Shown here in pieces: positions 39,839-49,749 of a DNA stretch of 64,000 nucleotides. The notes below the pieces were generated by a model. It did not search any database. It was not told the origin of the DNA and saw only the letters and a list, made by a program, of their open reading frames with translations. Numbering within the stretch: the stretch's first letter is position 1; each line of letters begins with the position of its first letter. The stretch is from the NCBI GenBank assembly GCA_964406575.1, contig CAYOSH010000019.1, positions 1 through 64,000 on the forward strand. The letters run 5' to 3'. This DNA is from WTAW01 sp964406575. GTDB lineage: Bacteria > Acidobacteriota > Aminicenantia > Aminicenantales > Aminicenantaceae. The position numbers and the translations under genes are program-made.

Positions 39839-40624
39839 ATGAAAAACAGCATGCGCCGTGTTATGAACATCTCTGACAAAGTAATAAAAGCCCAAGAACA
39901 ACAATTCCGTCAGAACTGCTTTAAGTGCTTTCAGCCGATGAATATCTGCCTCTGTTCGGATATCAAAGCCTTCGATACTCGCACACGTTTTGTAATCCTC
40001 ATGCATCCCAAAGAAGCGCGTAAAGTTAAGCAGGGAACAGGCCGGATAACGCACCTTTTTCTGAAAAATTCAGAACTCTTAACCGGTGTGGATTTCACAG
40101 AAAACGAGCGAGTCAACAACATCATCGCAGACCCAGCACATTATCCTGTGATTCTCTATCCCGGAAAGGATTCGATCGAGATCGGGGCATTCCGTTTCCC
40201 GGATAGTGTCCCTCATAGCATGAAACTTCTGGTTTTTGTGATCGATGCCTCATGGACATTAGCCAAGAAGATGTTAAAGCTGAGCAACAATCTCCATGTT
40301 TTGCCCAGAATTCATATTCGCCCCCAGGAGCCATCCCGGTATGTCATCAAGAAGCAGCCCCATGAGTCCTGCCTCTCGACCATCGAATCGGTCTGCGTGC
40401 TTCTTCAGGAGCTGAATAAACGGGGGATCGAAGAATCTTACGATAAACACAATGCCATGCTCGCACATCTGGACAGGATGTGTCACCTCCAAATCAAATA
40501 CACTGAAGATACTTCTCTTCCCGGATATAGAAAAAACGCGGTGAAATCATCAGGCAAAAAAGAATGGCCGGATAAGACTCGATGTCCGGGGAAACGGCAG
40601 AGAAGGAGTGTCTGCTTCGATTAG
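39839..40624 (+). CDS. tapT: DTW-domain protein, tRNA-uridine aminocarboxypropyltransferase
   Basis: About 261 residues; starts at 39839, 39851 or 39863 are all possible because no clear ribosome site is seen. Zinc-like cysteines CFKCFQPMNICLC near the start, LMHPKEARKVKQGTGRITHL, then the DTW signature here as VFVIDASWTLAKKML, and later RPQEPSRYVIKKQPHESCLS with STIESV. DTW enzymes transfer an aminocarboxypropyl group from SAM to uridine 47 of tRNA (acp3U). The C-terminal 30 residues are basic and not conserved. Function is confident by family. Confidence 0.85.
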   Translation: MKNSMRRVMNISDKVIKAQEQQFRQNCFKCFQPMNICLCSDIKAFDTRTRFVILMHPKEARKVKQGTGRITHLFLKNSELLTGVDFTENERVNNIIADPAHYPVILYPGKDSIEIGAFRFPDSVPHSMKLLVFVIDASWTLAKKMLKLSNNLHVLPRIHIRPQEPSRYVIKKQPHESCLSTIESVCVLLQELNKRGIEESYDKHNAMLAHLDRMCHLQIKYTEDTSLPGYRKNAVKSSGKKEWPDKTRCPGKRQRRSVCFD

Positions 40625-40697
40625 AGGATATGACTCGATCAGGTCGTAGATATTTTAGTACGTGTGTGCCTTATTAGAATGTGCGCTCTAAAGAGCG

Positions 40698-41663
40698 TCA
40701 GTATTTGACGTCCACATCCACCGTGAAGAATTTATAATCCGAAAAATCGATCTCGAGTTTTGTCCACTGGAGTGTTTTTGTCTGTACGGAATTGGTGTAG
40801 TTGCTCCAGAGACCAACCTGCACCCTATCAGTAGTGTAATTCTCTTCGAAAACGGTCTTTGAGGGAAACATCAGGCCGTTTTTCTCCAGATCATAATAGT
40901 GGCTGACCGTGATGATGTGGTTGATCCCTTTGGCCTTTGGATCCTTGTATCCGACCAGTGATTCTTGTGCGACATCGATCCTCAATATCTGAAAATTTTC
41001 CCTGTCGACCCAAATTCTTCCGTAGTTGGAATTCTCGGCGGACACAGTTTTTGGGGTTGCCTCGATCACAACCGCAGCCCTTCCCTTGTATGTGTCTTCC
41101 TCCAGTATTTTATAATTGAAGTTGTTTTGCTGAGTCTTTCCGAGGAGCCCTATGGGGCCTAAGACAGACCTGTAGGAATAGAACTTTCGTGTCTTCAATT
41201 GGGCGTTTTTTTCGTTTGTCTTCTTTCCGTTCTCTTCGAGCAGTGTTCTGCTTTCTTCGATTGTGTTGCCTTTTTTGATCAGTTGATAATCATAGACATA
41301 CACATTATTTCTCAGATTTATCTTCTGAGGACCTGTTCTGTATCGCTCGGGCGTCCCCTCATGCCGAAACTCCTGGTTCCTTCTTGGATCGGTCAAATCA
41401 CGATAGGAAGGCTCTCTGGGATCGGACAGCTGCATTTTTGTGTCGTTCTTTGAAGTTTCCTCTGCGATCTTCTCCAAACACACAAAATAGAGCGCTGAAT
41501 CGGCCAGTTTTGTGCAGTATTCAGCACTTTTTGTGAGGATCTTATCCAGATCCGGAGATTCATCCTCCTGAAAAGATTTGTGAGAAGCAAATACGGGATT
41601 AACAGCAAAAAAAACAATTAGGATAAAAATTGGGGTAAGTTTTAAAAATTTTTGGTTTTTCAT
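40698..41663 (-). CDS. Secreted protein, outer-membrane lipoprotein-sorting-like fold
   Basis: 321 residues from ATG 41663. Signal peptide (about 8-27, VFA-S). A middle region with Cys pair (EYCTKLADSALYFVCLEKI) may form a disulfide; then YVYDYQLIKKGNTIEESRTL and the C-terminal half AAVVIEATPKTVSAENSNYG..RIWVDRENFQILRIDVAQES resemble LolA/LolB-type beta half-barrels ('outer membrane lipoprotein-sorting' annotated). Function not established. The ribosome-binding region upstream is duplicated (two GAGGAGTTGGAAT units). Confidence 0.65.
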   Translation of the reverse strand: MKNQKFLKLTPIFILIVFFAVNPVFASHKSFQEDESPDLDKILTKSAEYCTKLADSALYFVCLEKIAEETSKNDTKMQLSDPREPSYRDLTDPRRNQEFRHEGTPERYRTGPQKINLRNNVYVYDYQLIKKGNTIEESRTLLEENGKKTNEKNAQLKTRKFYSYRSVLGPIGLLGKTQQNNFNYKILEEDTYKGRAAVVIEATPKTVSAENSNYGRIWVDRENFQILRIDVAQESLVGYKDPKAKGINHIITVSHYYDLEKNGLMFPSKTVFEENYTTDRVQVGLWSNYTNSVQTKTLQWTKLEIDFSDYKFFTVDVDVKY

Positions 41664-41926
41664 TTGATTCCAACTCCTCTTATTCCAACTCCTCAAACTC
41701 GTTCACCTGAATTACTCAGGTATTTTCTTAAGCAAGAAGCGTGCCATGCCTTCCACATCTTTTTTCAGGGGGGCCATTCAGAAGGAGAAGATATCCCTGA
41801 GGTCAAAAACAGACAATTGTATCGGATCGAGTACGGATATCAGGCCGAGTACGGATCAATGGGATCCCCGCTCTTTATTTTATGGTTGATTTTTCCAGGA
41901 TTGCCCTAAATATGAGTTTCCCCATG

Positions 41927-43087
41927 TTATCCCAAGCAGGCCTTGATATTCGCCACCGCCGTCTTGAGATTGTCTAGAGAATTTGCATAGGAGATCCGGA
42001 TGTGGCCGGCTCCTTGTTTTCCAAAACACTCCCCTGGGACTGTGGCCACAGAGGCTTTCTCCAGGAGCATTTTAGACATCTCATACCCATCTATCCCGGA
42101 TTCTTTGACTGATGGAAAGAGGTAAAAAGCTCCCTGTGGTTCAGCGGATGACAATCCAGGGATGTGATTGATGGCTTTATAGATATAATCCCGACGTTTG
42201 AGGAATTCCTCCACCATGGCATAGGCTGGACCCTGATCTCCCTTGAGGGCGGTCACAGCTCCCCACTGGGCAAAGGTGTTCGTGGACGTGACCATATACT
42301 GGTGGTACCTGAGGATGGGATTCAAAAATTTTTCCGGTCCCAGAACATAACCCAATCTCCAGCCCGTCATCGAATAGAACTTGGACAGACCGTTCAGGAT
42401 GATGGTCCGTTCCTTCATCCCCTCCAAGGTGGCAATGCTGATGTGTTCGGCTGGCGGATAGATGATCTTTTCGTAGATCTCGTCGCTCAAGACGACCAGA
42501 TCATATTCCTGGGCGAGCAGAGCGATTGTTTTCAATACAGCTAAAGAGTTCACTCCACCTGTGGGATTGGAAGGGCTGGCCAGAAGGATCATTTTAGTCC
42601 TGGGGGTGACTTTGTCGGCGATCTCATCAGGGTCGGGCTCGTAGTTTCTGTCTTCATAAAGCGAATAATCCACCGGCTCCACATCATTCGAGAGGGCATC
42701 CACATCATAATTCACCCACCGGGGATCGGGGATGAGGACCTGGTCGCCGGGATTGAGCAGAGCGTGGATGGCGACGTAAACACCCTCGGCCACGCCGTTC
42801 GTCACCACAACGTCTGTCTCAGGACTGTAGTCCAATTGATATTCTTCTCGATACTTATCCGTAATGGCCCGACGCAACTCAGGAATCCCTGCATTTTGTG
42901 AATAGTGGTGTTTTCCAGCCCGAAGAGCGTCCACAGCAGCCTCAACGATGTGGGAGGGTGTGTCGAAATCCGGCCGGCCGATCTCCAGATGAATGATCGT
43001 TTTTCCCTCCTGTTCGAGTTTTTTAGCTCTGTCAAAAACAGTCCGGATGCCCGAGTAAGGGATGCGCTGAGCTTTGAGCGATTCCAT
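41927..43087 (-). CDS. PLP-dependent class I/II aminotransferase
   Basis: 386 residues from ATG 43087 with AAGGAG upstream; the frame extends 66 bases further but without a site. Fold type I signs: IIHLEIGRPDFDTP, HHYSQNAGIPELRRAI, SPSNPTGG, VVLSDEIYEK, and the PLP lysine in LNGLSKFYSMTGWRLGYV; the phosphate-binding and Arg residues (HIRISYAN) near the end are kept. Aspartate- or aromatic-type aminotransferase in the cytoplasm; amino donor not predicted. Isolated gene. Confidence 0.92.
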   Translation of the reverse strand: MESLKAQRIPYSGIRTVFDRAKKLEQEGKTIIHLEIGRPDFDTPSHIVEAAVDALRAGKHHYSQNAGIPELRRAITDKYREEYQLDYSPETDVVVTNGVAEGVYVAIHALLNPGDQVLIPDPRWVNYDVDALSNDVEPVDYSLYEDRNYEPDPDEIADKVTPRTKMILLASPSNPTGGVNSLAVLKTIALLAQEYDLVVLSDEIYEKIIYPPAEHISIATLEGMKERTIILNGLSKFYSMTGWRLGYVLGPEKFLNPILRYHQYMVTSTNTFAQWGAVTALKGDQGPAYAMVEEFLKRRDYIYKAINHIPGLSSAEPQGAFYLFPSVKESGIDGYEMSKMLLEKASVATVPGECFGKQGAGHIRISYANSLDNLKTAVANIKACLG

Positions 43088-43212
43088 TTTGGATTTCTCC
43101 TTCAGACTGAGAAAAGGCAAAACCGATATATCATAGGGGATTGGATACGTCAATCTTCAAAGTCTGTCTGCCAAAGCCTATCTCTAAAGGAAACATAAGA
43201 ACAGGAGAATAC

Positions 43213-44139
43213 TCATGCATAAAGAGACAAAATCGCCAGAACAAGTAACGGATACCTTGTCGAAAGAAACCAAAGCCGCATCTTATATGCATTTATTCGA
43301 CTTGATTCTGCAGGATTTGTTGAATGCCCTGTGGAATAAAGCCCTTTGCCAATAATGAAAATAGAACACACAAAGAAGAATAGCACGATCAAACCCATAA
43401 TCGTTATAAATCTAAACCTGTGTAATTTTATTACATAAAAGAATGCCAAAAACGAGATCAATATCCCTCCTCCTGTTACAAAAATCATGCCTGTCCGGAG
43501 AGTTTTTTTAATCCCGAATATGTGAGCCCATGTCCGTATCCCGGACGTCCTATCTGCATCATAATCTTCACATGTGTTAATGAAGGTAATTCCCTGCATG
43601 ATCGATGCATAGCCAAAACCAAAGAGAACGATAAATACAGAAAGCGCATCTTTCACGATGTACCACCCTGCCAGGATGGGCAGGAAGTAGAGCCCAAGCA
43701 TCACCGGAATCGGGCTAAAAAAACCTCTCTTTTTCACTCTCATTGGCGGAGCCGAATAGGCATAACCTGCCAATACACCTGATGTAGCCAGCAAATATAT
43801 CATGTCCCTTTTTAAAACACACAAAAGAACAATGAGGATACCTGCGAAAAAAAGTTCTATAATGAGTAAAGCTTTGACGCTGGAGACTCCTAGCGATTTT
43901 ATGGCATTGCACAAGGAACTCTTTGATTTTTCATCGACATCAATATCATACAAACTATTGATATTACAGGAAAACGTAAGGATGATGAAAAAGAGACAGA
44001 TATAGAGGAAAACAGGCCAATTGAGAATTTCTCCCCAATCATTGGCTGCCAAGACAATCCCTAAGGAACACGTAGGCAAAGATGCAATCTGAATATTCCC
44101 TCTGCTGATGATGATAAAATTTTTTATAGACTTCAACAT
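43213..44139 (-). CDS. UbiA-family prenyltransferase 1
   Basis: 308 residues, nine or so membrane helices. First Asp motif NINSLYDIDVDEKSKSSLC, second NTCEDYDADRTSGIRTWAHI; both Mg-binding sites have the N/D residues of UbiA-type aromatic or lipid prenyltransferases. The enzyme joins a polyprenyl chain to a ring or headgroup in the inner membrane. Its ATG directly follows the stop codon of the next UbiA gene (TAG-ATG), so the pair is translationally coupled and may act together. Confidence 0.85.
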   Translation of the reverse strand: MLKSIKNFIIISRGNIQIASLPTCSLGIVLAANDWGEILNWPVFLYICLFFIILTFSCNINSLYDIDVDEKSKSSLCNAIKSLGVSSVKALLIIELFFAGILIVLLCVLKRDMIYLLATSGVLAGYAYSAPPMRVKKRGFFSPIPVMLGLYFLPILAGWYIVKDALSVFIVLFGFGYASIMQGITFINTCEDYDADRTSGIRTWAHIFGIKKTLRTGMIFVTGGGILISFLAFFYVIKLHRFRFITIMGLIVLFFFVCSIFIIGKGLYSTGHSTNPAESSRINAYKMRLWFLSTRYPLLVLAILSLYA

Positions 44140-45654
44140 CTATAGATATCCTAATGCCCGGAGGCCACAATAAGAAAAAACCAATCCATATCCAATATAA
44201 GATACGGATACACTTTTTCTAAAATAAAAAAAACCAGAAGTGAAAACAGCTAACGCACCTAAAACAATAAAGTCTTGTTGCGTATGAAATAGAGACAGAG
44301 GGAGGGCTAAAGACAGACCGAGGGAGACAGACACCATTTTCGTTGCTTTTTGAATGCCATATACGGTGAATAACGTTCTTACTCCATACTTAAGATCTCC
44401 TTCATAGTCCTTGAGATCTTTAGTCAAAGGGCCGATGGAAAAGGCTACAAAGATGAGAAGGGCTACATGTACAATCTCATTATCAACAGAAATTTCTTTG
44501 ATTCTAACTGTCGCAAAAACCCCGATAAAAAATACCAGAAGAGAACCCCAACCGATAAACACTGTGCTCAAGAGCCTTCTCCGCAGTCTGAACGGAGGAA
44601 CAGAATAGACCATGGAACTTAAAATTGAAATAAAGGTGATTACAAAAGGGATGCTCCCCAATACGGGGCTCATAAATATCGCTATGAGAGCAAATACAGA
44701 AGCGACCCCAAGATAATGGACGGGACACACTTGTCCCCTCACCAAAGGCCTGTGTGGATTAGAAACTCGATCAATTTCGAGATCGTAAACATTGTTGTAC
44801 AGGATCGTGGACATCCATATCATGATGATCAGCGCGATGCATATCAAGATGTAAATGAAATCAGGAAAGACGAAAAAATGGAGAAGATGGTTAAAATATA
44901 TTCCTACCAGCACAATTAAAATGAAATGCAGAGTTCTGAAAGAGATGAAGTCTCTAATAAGTGCTACGGGAAGGTGTTTGTTGACTCTGGCAAGATATAT
45001 CAGCCCGACGGCCACATTAAGGATGAAGTAAAACCAAAAGTAGATGATATGACGTGAATGATAAAAGATATATTTTTGAGTGTCGGGAATTGGCAGAAAA
45101 AGGCGAGGAGCAACCGATATGGATATTAAAATATACAGAGCGATCCCGGCAAGCACAGCTCTTAAAAGTGATCGCGATTTTATCCACACGTAAAGTGAAG
45201 CCAGAAAAAGAAGAACTGCCATTTCAATCGCAATTCCAGATCCTGCTTTGGATGTAAAAAGGAAAAATCGCAAGAATTGTCTGATGAATTCATTCGGCAG
45301 GATGTATTCATAGGGAAATCCTCTGTGGAAGATAAAATGGTCAATGAGCGGCGGAAGTACAATAAGGAAAAAGCCCGATGATACTATACGAGCGACCTTA
45401 ACAATATCCCTTTTTGCTATAAAGCTAATGATAATAACGCCTGTTTGGAACATAAGGATATAGAAAAAAAAATGGTGTATGAACTGAAAGATGCTGAACT
45501 GTTCTTCAAAAAAAATCTGTTCGAAAATGTCACGGAGAGAGATCAGGATAAAAATGTAAAGGGCCAGTAAAGGGGTTGGGATTTTTACATTTTCTATTTT
45601 GTCTAGATATTTATCTGCCTTAGTGACTAAACGATGTGTCCACATAGAGGACAA
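44140..45654 (-). CDS. UbiA-family prenyltransferase 2 with long N-terminal membrane extension
   Basis: 504 residues, about 200 more than typical UbiA proteins. Residues about 1-240 hold six or more extra hydrophobic segments (ISLRDIFEQIFF, PPLIDHFIFHRGFPYEYIL, PRLFLPIPDTQKYIFYHSRH) of unknown family. The C-terminal part is UbiA: LYNNVYDLEIDRVSNPHRPL then SIGPLTKDLKDYEGDLKYGV with RTL. No soluble domain. Function as for other UbiA enzymes; the extension may hold the second substrate. Start at ATG 45654 has no strong ribosome site. Confidence 0.8.
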   Translation of the reverse strand: MSSMWTHRLVTKADKYLDKIENVKIPTPLLALYIFILISLRDIFEQIFFEEQFSIFQFIHHFFFYILMFQTGVIIISFIAKRDIVKVARIVSSGFFLIVLPPLIDHFIFHRGFPYEYILPNEFIRQFLRFFLFTSKAGSGIAIEMAVLLFLASLYVWIKSRSLLRAVLAGIALYILISISVAPRLFLPIPDTQKYIFYHSRHIIYFWFYFILNVAVGLIYLARVNKHLPVALIRDFISFRTLHFILIVLVGIYFNHLLHFFVFPDFIYILICIALIIMIWMSTILYNNVYDLEIDRVSNPHRPLVRGQVCPVHYLGVASVFALIAIFMSPVLGSIPFVITFISILSSMVYSVPPFRLRRRLLSTVFIGWGSLLVFFIGVFATVRIKEISVDNEIVHVALLIFVAFSIGPLTKDLKDYEGDLKYGVRTLFTVYGIQKATKMVSVSLGLSLALPLSLFHTQQDFIVLGALAVFTSGFFYFRKSVSVSYIGYGLVFSYCGLRALGYL

Positions 45655-45949
45655 ATTTCCTTTAGCTTATTTTACTGGCAAAATAGTCTTTCCTTTTGCT
45701 TTGTGCGTCTCCCATTCTAAATCATGATGTTGATCATTTCAATCTCTATTGACAACTCTCTTTTCCTTTGCAAAAATAAATAACAGTCAGACATATAAGT
45801 GGGAGGGTTAAATCTTTAACAAAAACTTCACAATTTTTAACAACTTCTTAACAACTTTCCTGTCTAGTGAAAGTATATTGAATAAGGAATAAAGCGAGTG
45901 TTATGGACTCATTTTTCTTAGAAATAAAAGATTATTAAGGGGGGTAAAA

Positions 45950-47896
45950 ATGAAGAGGATCATTTTGCCGGTATTGTTTTTCTCATTCCTATCCCTATTA
46001 GATCTTCATGCCCAATGGGCAAAAACGTATGGAGGACGCCACGAGGATCGATTTATTTCCATCCAAAAATGCCATAACCGAGGGTATGTTGCCGCAGGAT
46101 TGACACGATCGTTCACGGGAGCAAATAGCGATATTTGGCTAGTCAAACTTACCTTTGACGGAGAATTCATGTGGCAAAAGTGCTACGGCGGCAGTAAGGA
46201 TGACATGGCAAATTGTGTCCGCGAGACCCGGGACAGAGGCTATATCATCGCAGGAAAAACGACGTCTTTCAGTTCTGGAGGCAGTGACCTCTGTCTTTTA
46301 AAGTTGGACTCATCCGGTGAAATGGAATGGCAAAAAAATTATGGTGGGAGCAGAGATGAAGAGGCCAATTCGATCAGGGAAACCAGCGACGGTGGATACA
46401 TCGTCGTCGGCGTTACAAGTTCTTTTGGGATTGGACTGGAAAATTTCTGGATTCTTAAGCTGACAAAAAATGGCGAAACCGAATGGCAAAAGATCTACGG
46501 CGGCAAACAAGAAGATGTGGCCCTGTGTGTTCAGCAAACACAAGGAGATGGCTATATTATCGCTGGTTATACCCATTCATTCGGAGAGGGCGGAGTGGAT
46601 TTCTGGATTTTGAAACTGAAACCAAACGGGAATATTGATTGGCAGTATACCTACGGGAATACATCTGATGATTTTGCATACTGTATTCGGGAAACTGTGG
46701 ATCAAGGCTTAATTGTTGCCGGAAGCACATATGTGCCGAGTAAGCTTGATCATGATATTTGGATTCTGAAACTGGGGATAAGAGGGGATATCGAGTGGCA
46801 AAAGTCTTATGGTGGAAACGAAAATGATATTGCTTATTCTGTACAACAGACATTTGACGGCGGATATATTGTCGCAGGAATAACCGAATCTTTCGGTCAA
46901 AACTATCAAGATGCTCCCAAAGAAGACATTTTTCTCCTGAAACTGACATTTGGGGGTGATATCGAATGGCAGTATCGCTATGGAGCTGACTATTCCTATG
47001 AGATTGCGCGTTCCGTAGAACAACTCCCTAATGGAGGATATGTTCTGGCGGGCTCTACCAAATCATGGGGGGAGGGGGACTTGGATGGCTGGATTCTCAA
47101 GCTCCAACCCACAGGAACATTAACGCCTTTATCCACATTTATTTATCCGACAGATATGACCGGAGTAGAAACACACATAACAAGAAAAACACAAGATATT
47201 CTGAATATCGAGAAGAATTTTCTTCCGGATGAATCCAGCATGACACAGAGAAGGAGTAACGCAAAAATCTACCATCTTGGAGAAAACCTCGTCCATACTC
47301 TGAAATTAGAGCATGGAGGACATGGTTACACCGAGCCCTCGGAGGGAACGCACACTTATGAAAATGGCGAGCAGGTGCGAATACAGGCTCATGCACGCAC
47401 GGATTGCCGTTGGGAGGAGTGGAGCGGAAACATACAGGGAGGACCAAATCCTGTAACGATTGTTATGGATGGTGATAAGACTATTAAAACCTCATTTAGT
47501 TATCATCCTCCCAGCGAACCGATTGGACCTGTTGACTGGGGTGGAGGTGGCGGCGGCGGCTGGGGCAGTCCTTGTTTCATCGCCACCGCAGCCTATAGTT
47601 CACCTTCTCATCCCCATGTTAAATGCCTGAGAAAATTCAGAGATAAATTCCTTCTGAAAAATAAACCCGGTCAAATTTTTATCAAAGTGTATTACAAGTT
47701 CTCACCTCAAGTGGCTCGTTTTCTTTCTAGAAACGAAGCGAGCAGGATTTCGACAAGAATTCTCCTTTTTCCTTTCGTCGTGTGGAGTTATATGATGGTT
47801 TATACAGGCTATGAGTTTAAGGTTTTACTCGTTCTCGCGATCCTTTTCTTTCCTGTGTACACGGTTCTTCGAAAGGAAAGAGAACCCTCAGAATGA
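45950..47896 (+). CDS. Seven-bladed propeller protein with InlB-type repeat and CFI-box C-terminus
   Basis: 648 residues; AAGGGGGG before the ATG. Signal peptide to about residue 21. Seven tandem units of about 52 residues (22-375), each like EWQKxYGGxxxDxAxxxxxT then DGGYIVAGxTxSFG and DxWILKL, which should close into a seven-bladed beta propeller. About 440-505: bacterial repeat (InlB B-type; WEEWSGNIQGGPNPVTIVMD). Then a Gly tract, and at about 541-600 CFIATAAYSSPSHPHVKCLR with FRDKFLL, the 'CFI-box' C-terminal domain of exported proteins in Planctomycetes-like and Aminicenantes-like genomes. A final hydrophobic helix ends in RKEREPSE. Surface-anchored binding protein is the likely role. 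Confidence 0.82.
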   Translation: MKRIILPVLFFSFLSLLDLHAQWAKTYGGRHEDRFISIQKCHNRGYVAAGLTRSFTGANSDIWLVKLTFDGEFMWQKCYGGSKDDMANCVRETRDRGYIIAGKTTSFSSGGSDLCLLKLDSSGEMEWQKNYGGSRDEEANSIRETSDGGYIVVGVTSSFGIGLENFWILKLTKNGETEWQKIYGGKQEDVALCVQQTQGDGYIIAGYTHSFGEGGVDFWILKLKPNGNIDWQYTYGNTSDDFAYCIRETVDQGLIVAGSTYVPSKLDHDIWILKLGIRGDIEWQKSYGGNENDIAYSVQQTFDGGYIVAGITESFGQNYQDAPKEDIFLLKLTFGGDIEWQYRYGADYSYEIARSVEQLPNGGYVLAGSTKSWGEGDLDGWILKLQPTGTLTPLSTFIYPTDMTGVETHITRKTQDILNIEKNFLPDESSMTQRRSNAKIYHLGENLVHTLKLEHGGHGYTEPSEGTHTYENGEQVRIQAHARTDCRWEEWSGNIQGGPNPVTIVMDGDKTIKTSFSYHPPSEPIGPVDWGGGGGGGWGSPCFIATAAYSSPSHPHVKCLRKFRDKFLLKNKPGQIFIKVYYKFSPQVARFLSRNEASRISTRILLFPFVVWSYMMVYTGYEFKVLLVLAILFFPVYTVLRKEREPSE

Positions 47897-48325
47897 AGTC
47901 ATGAATTTGGTCTCACTTTTTCACGCGCTCTTTTAAAGTCGACAAATAACACACACTTAAAGATTGCAAAAAAAGACTCCACAGCGAAAAACAGAGTCTG
48001 TTCGCTCAGGACAGTTACTCTCCAACAAATCTCGGTTAGGTCACAACAATAAGTCACACGATGGGCTATAAGTCCGCATAACTTTTCTGTTTCGTCCATG
48101 TTCAAGATCTCCAGCTCGCTTTCCATCAAATATTCAATCCCTCTCAATCCATTTAAACGTTTCTACTCTATACACGCTTGTTTGCCACAGATTTATACTA
48201 ACAAAAAGTAGCTTATCAAAGAGAGAGTCCAGAAAAATAGGCCTCTCGCAATTCTCCTTGCACAAACAGCGAGAATGAAATATGTTACCGATGTTTGAGC
48301 CATATGTCTTAAGAGGAGGCATCCG
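47897..48325. other. Intergenic stretch with one doubtful minus-strand frame
   Basis: A frame of about 75-82 codons (47899-48147, minus) starts only at TTG or at an ATG lacking a ribosome site and has no recognisable family (MESELEILNMDETEKLCG..). It might be a small gene but I do not call it. Otherwise nothing seen. Confidence 0.3.
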
Positions 48326-49696
48326 ATGAAAAGGGGAAATTCCATTAAATTTTTGACGATTTTTGCCGCTGCTGTATTGTTTTTTTCTTTGAGTTCGGCA
48401 TTGCAGGCGCAAGACAAAAATATCTTTAAAGAGAGAAGGCAGAAGCTGGCAGCTCTGGTTGATGGGGGGATCGTCATCATCCAGAGCTCAGAACGGAATC
48501 AGAACAACCTGTATGAATTTTTTGTCGAGAATAGCGACAATCACGATTTTATCTATTTTACGGGCTTAGAAACACCAAATGCGACACTGATCCTCTGTCC
48601 CGGCTCTGAGGAGTTCCCGGATATCCTCTACATCGACGGCGATCGAGAAAATATCCGCGAAAAGACCGGAGTCGCCCACGTCTTTCCGGTGAAGAATCTT
48701 TTTCCCGACCTCTCCAACGCCTGCTCGGATTTTTCACAGTTGCGCTTCACCCAACGAAGATTCAAGCCCCTTCCATCGGAGATATCTCGGATCCTGTACA
48801 ACAACGGGGGCAAAAAGATCATTTATTTCAATTATCCAAGGTTTGTGAATCTAAATGAACCACCGCCAAAAAGATTGGAGTTCATCAACAGATTCGCATA
48901 TTTTTCACCCAAATATGAGATCCGCGACGCCTCCAATCTGATCGACCGGTTGAGGATGTACAAGGATGCTTATGAGATCGAACTTCTGCGAAAGGCCACA
49001 CAGATCAGTGGCGAAGCCATGATCGAATGCATGAGATCAGCCGTCCCTGGCATGACAGAAAAACAGTTGATGGCTGTTTACAATTTTACCTGCCATTTCA
49101 AAGGCGCGAAAAGTTTCGGCTTTCCGACAACCGTGAGGTCGGGGCCAAGAGGGTATGCGGAACATTTCCCTCGAGGGACGAAGGCGCTGAATGCTGGAGA
49201 GCTCATCACCATCGACGCCGGAGCGGAAGTTGAACACTATACTGCAGATATCCAGAGGACATTCCCTGTGTCGGGGACATTCACGGAAGAACAGAAGAAG
49301 GTCTACAACATCCTGAAGAAGGCACAGGAAGCCTGTATTCAACTGGTCAAACCAGGGGTAACGATGAAAGACCTCCAGGATAAAGCTATAGAAGTGCTCG
49401 ATGTAGAGGGGGGCTATGGGAAGTATTTCCAGTGGGGAACTAGTCATTTTTTAGGGATGGAGGTTCACGACCATGGCAATAACCTTATCCCCTTCAAGCC
49501 GGGCATTTTTATCACCGTGGAACCGGGGGTCATTTTGGAAGACTTCAGTGTCGTACTCGAGGACGATGTTCTGTGCACCGAGGATGGCTATGATTGGTTC
49601 ACCAAATTCATCCCGCGCGAGGTCGAAGACATCGAGCGCATCATGAAAGAAACGGGCATCGGGGAAATTTTTTTCAACACAGCCAAAAAAAGGTGA
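48326..49696 (+). CDS. Exported M24 aminopeptidase P-like protease
   Basis: 456 residues; RBS AGAGGAGG before the ATG. Signal peptide to about residue 29 (LQA-Q). Prolidase-type N-domain (VDGGIVIIQSSERNQNNLYE, FYFTG-like FIYFTGLETP). Metal ligands of M24: D in ITIDAGAEVEHY, D in TADIQRTFPVSG, H in TSHFLGMEVHDHG, E in ITVEPGVIL, E in VVLEDDVLCT - all five present. Removes N-terminal residues next to proline from peptides outside the cytoplasm. The stop lies in a hairpin repeat shared with the convergent esterase gene. Confidence 0.92.
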   Translation: MKRGNSIKFLTIFAAAVLFFSLSSALQAQDKNIFKERRQKLAALVDGGIVIIQSSERNQNNLYEFFVENSDNHDFIYFTGLETPNATLILCPGSEEFPDILYIDGDRENIREKTGVAHVFPVKNLFPDLSNACSDFSQLRFTQRRFKPLPSEISRILYNNGGKKIIYFNYPRFVNLNEPPPKRLEFINRFAYFSPKYEIRDASNLIDRLRMYKDAYEIELLRKATQISGEAMIECMRSAVPGMTEKQLMAVYNFTCHFKGAKSFGFPTTVRSGPRGYAEHFPRGTKALNAGELITIDAGAEVEHYTADIQRTFPVSGTFTEEQKKVYNILKKAQEACIQLVKPGVTMKDLQDKAIEVLDVEGGYGKYFQWGTSHFLGMEVHDHGNNLIPFKPGIFITVEPGVILEDFSVVLEDDVLCTEDGYDWFTKFIPREVEDIERIMKETGIGEIFFNTAKKR

Positions 49697-49749
49697 CAGT
49701 TTGGGAAACGGTCCTACTGTCATGTAGAAAAGGGGACGGTCACCTTTTA
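49686..49749. repeat. Inverted repeat between convergent genes (family A/B mixture)
   Basis: AAAAGGTGAC (49687-49696) and GTCACCTTTT (49739-49748) are inverted; between them lie a family B-like unit (TTTGGGAAACGGTCCTACTG) and the family A half AAAAGGGGACGG. It can serve as a two-way terminator for the M24 gene and the esterase gene. Confidence 0.7.

Noticed and set aside
45837..45857. Two TTAACAACTT units before the propeller gene considered as promoter
   Set aside because: The nearest TATATT is 20 bases away from a TTAACA, so no good pair; direct repeat too short to interpret.
47899..48147. Minus-strand frame of 82 codons between two genes
   Set aside because: Only TTG or a site-less ATG as start, no family, Cys/Phe composition not convincing; left as an open question in the intergenic entry.
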